A stretch of DNA of 6,813 nt from JBBFMJ01 sp037441225. GTDB lineage: Bacteria > Acidobacteriota > Thermoanaerobaculia > UBA2201. Positions within the stretch are counted from its first letter, which is position 1. Each line of letters opens with the position of its first letter. The translations under genes were made by a program, and so were the position numbers. The notes under the pieces were generated by a model that did no database searches, was not told the origin of the DNA, and worked only from the letters and a program-made list of their open reading frames with translations. Below are positions 6,471-6,813 of the stretch, piece by piece. The stretch lies in the NCBI GenBank assembly GCA_037441225.1, contig JBBISU010000131.1, positions 1 to 6,813 of the forward strand. Direction: 5' to 3'.

Positions 6471-6499
6471 ATGATAACATATTTTTTAAAAAATTTAAA
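6471..6499 (-). promoter_or_regulatory. Candidate sigma-70-type promoter for the operon
   Basis: On the minus strand an extended -10, TGTTATCAT (6479-6471, TATCAT matching 5 of 6 consensus bases), lies exactly 17 bp downstream of TTTAAA (6499-6494), a 4 of 6 match to TTGACA. Transcription would start near 6464 and give a leader of roughly 25 nt containing the GGGAGG. The surroundings are extremely AT-rich, so chance matches are easy. The position just before the first gene is the main support. The A/T tracts upstream could act as an UP-like or curved element. Confidence 0.45.
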
Positions 6500-6635
6500 T
6501 TTATATTTCATTTATAAAAAATTTAGTAAAAATTAAAAAAAATAAGAAAAAAAAATTTAGAATTTAAAAATTTAATCCTTTAACCCAAAAAATGCAGTTG
6601 AAAATGAGATAAAAGCAGAGCTGTGGAGCAGCAGG

Positions 6636-6669
6636 CCGTTGTCCGTTTCTGTTATCCGTCGCCCGTGTT
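6636..6669 (+). repeat. Degenerate heptameric tandem repeat (CCGTNNN)
   Basis: Five consecutive units can be read: CCGTTGT (6636-6642), CCGTTT (6643-6648, one base short), CTGTTAT (6649-6655), CCGTCGC (6656-6662) and CCGTGTT (6663-6669). The period of seven and the shared CCGT/CTGT core are visible directly. The composition is much richer in G+C than the surrounding DNA, which suggests a dispersed intergenic repeat and not unique leader sequence. Confidence 0.55.
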
Positions 6670-6694
6670 TCATTTGAATTATTGTTGCAATTTG

Positions 6695-6718
6695 CAGGGG
6701 CTTAGGCTTGTCCCCGCC
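6695..6718. repeat. GC-rich patch with small direct and inverted repeats
   Basis: GGGG (6697-6700) and CCCC (6712-6715) can pair around an 11-base loop that itself contains the tandem hexamers GGCTTA and GGCTTG (6699-6710). The stem is only four pairs, extendable by a C-G pair with a bulged T. It is the most GC-rich spot of the gene-free region and resembles the short GC-rich dispersed intergenic repeats seen in some AT-rich genomes; that comparison is inference. Confidence 0.35.
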
Positions 6719-6753
6719 AGAATAAATAAATTTATAATTTTTAAAAATTAAAA

Positions 6754-6780
6754 ATTAAAGCAGTAGCGCCAATTCGTCAA
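6754..6780 (-). promoter_or_regulatory. Possible distal promoter with long leader
   Basis: The minus strand shows TTGACG (6780-6775, 5 of 6 to the -35 consensus), a 15-bp spacer and TGCTTTAAT (6762-6754), an extended -10 with TTTAAT matching 5 of 6. The spacer is shorter than the preferred 17 bp. If used, it would produce a leader of about 300 nt crossing the GC-richer repeat patches before ompH. Support is weak. Confidence 0.2.
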
Positions 6781-6813
6781 TTTTCCTTATCCTTTTTAAA
6801 AACGGACATGGAC

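Larger units (their letters stand above)
6640..6808. repeat. Nine-base inverted repeat spanning the leader
   Basis: TGTCCGTTT (6640-6648) recurs as its reverse complement AAACGGACA (6800-6808). The first copy belongs to the heptad repeat. The second lies beside GGACATGGAC at the window edge, which looks like the same repeat type in the opposite orientation. The pair could be the ends of a small element or two separate repeat blocks. Confidence 0.3.
6440..6813. other. Gene-free leader region upstream of ompH
   Basis: No credible gene is seen in these 374 bases. From the ompH side they hold the ribosome binding site and promoter-like site, then an A/T-tract zone (about 6481-6590) with repeated AAATTTAG-type runs. 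A GC-richer zone follows (about 6615-6720) with a heptad repeat and a GGGG...CCCC patch, then a second AT-rich stretch with the palindrome AATTTTTAAAAATT (6736-6749). The right edge (6760-6813) carries mixed sequence that continues out of the window. The only open frame of note is a 33-codon one on the minus strand (6673-6572); it lacks a ribosome binding site and lies across the repeat, so it is not called as a gene. Confidence 0.7.

Noticed and set aside
6636..6669. CRISPR array
   Set aside because: The repeats are seven bases long without spacers, so they cannot be a CRISPR array.
6572..6673. A 33-codon minus-strand frame (starts MKHGRRITET)
   Set aside because: There is no ribosome binding site, it runs across the heptad repeat, and its base composition is unlike the neighbouring genes. 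More likely a by-product of repeat sequence.
6736..6749. Perfect palindrome AATTTTTAAAAATT as an operator
   Set aside because: In sequence made almost entirely of A and T tracts such palindromes arise easily, and nothing else supports an operator.

Overview
The window comes from an AT-rich genome and holds nine protein genes, all on the minus strand, so transcription runs from right to left. The genes are packed as in one long operon: four junctions are 4-nt ATGA overlaps, one is a direct TAA/ATG abutment, two are longer overlaps (14 and 35 bp), and the only gap is 30 bp. The presence of lpxD, lpxA, fabZ and an OmpH/Skp-type periplasmic chaperone shows a diderm (Gram-negative-type) bacterium that makes lipid A. 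The proteins are rich in Lys, Glu and Ile, which fits an AT-rich and possibly thermophilic lineage, perhaps an uncultured phylum. I cannot assign a taxon from the sequence.

Layout in transcription order: (a) 6813-6440 is a gene-free leader of about 370 bp. Its GC-richer patches include a degenerate CCGTNNN heptad repeat. They are followed by an A/T-tract zone, a promoter-like site and a strong ribosome binding site. (b) 6439-3743 is the envelope core: ompH/skp, lpxD, fabZ, lpxA. (c) 3746-2832 is a Gfo/Idh/MocA dehydrogenase resembling GnnA, the enzyme that oxidises UDP-GlcNAc at C3 for amide-linked (3-amino) lipid A. (d) 2835-1972 is a 5'-methylthioadenosine phosphorylase, a purine and methionine salvage enzyme. 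(e) 1941-34 is a three-gene cassette: an ABC ATPase with an altered H-loop, an ABC-2 type permease, and an unrecognised single-pass protein whose outer part looks like a beta-sandwich (galactose-binding-like) domain.

How the genes work together: LpxA adds the first acyl chain to a UDP-GlcNAc-type precursor and LpxD adds the second. FabZ works on the same 3-hydroxyacyl-ACP pool and so balances phospholipid against lipid A. OmpH/Skp escorts outer-membrane proteins. The GnnA-like gene overlaps lpxA and suggests the LpxA substrate may be the 3-amino sugar, although its partner transaminase GnnB is not in the window. LpxC, LpxI/LpxH and LpxB are also absent here. The exporter cassette at the end could move a lipid or glycan, but its substrate is unknown.

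The most interesting points are the exporter cassette (missing H-loop histidine plus a novel accessory protein), the GnnA-like/LpxA pairing, and the repeat-rich leader upstream of ompH.
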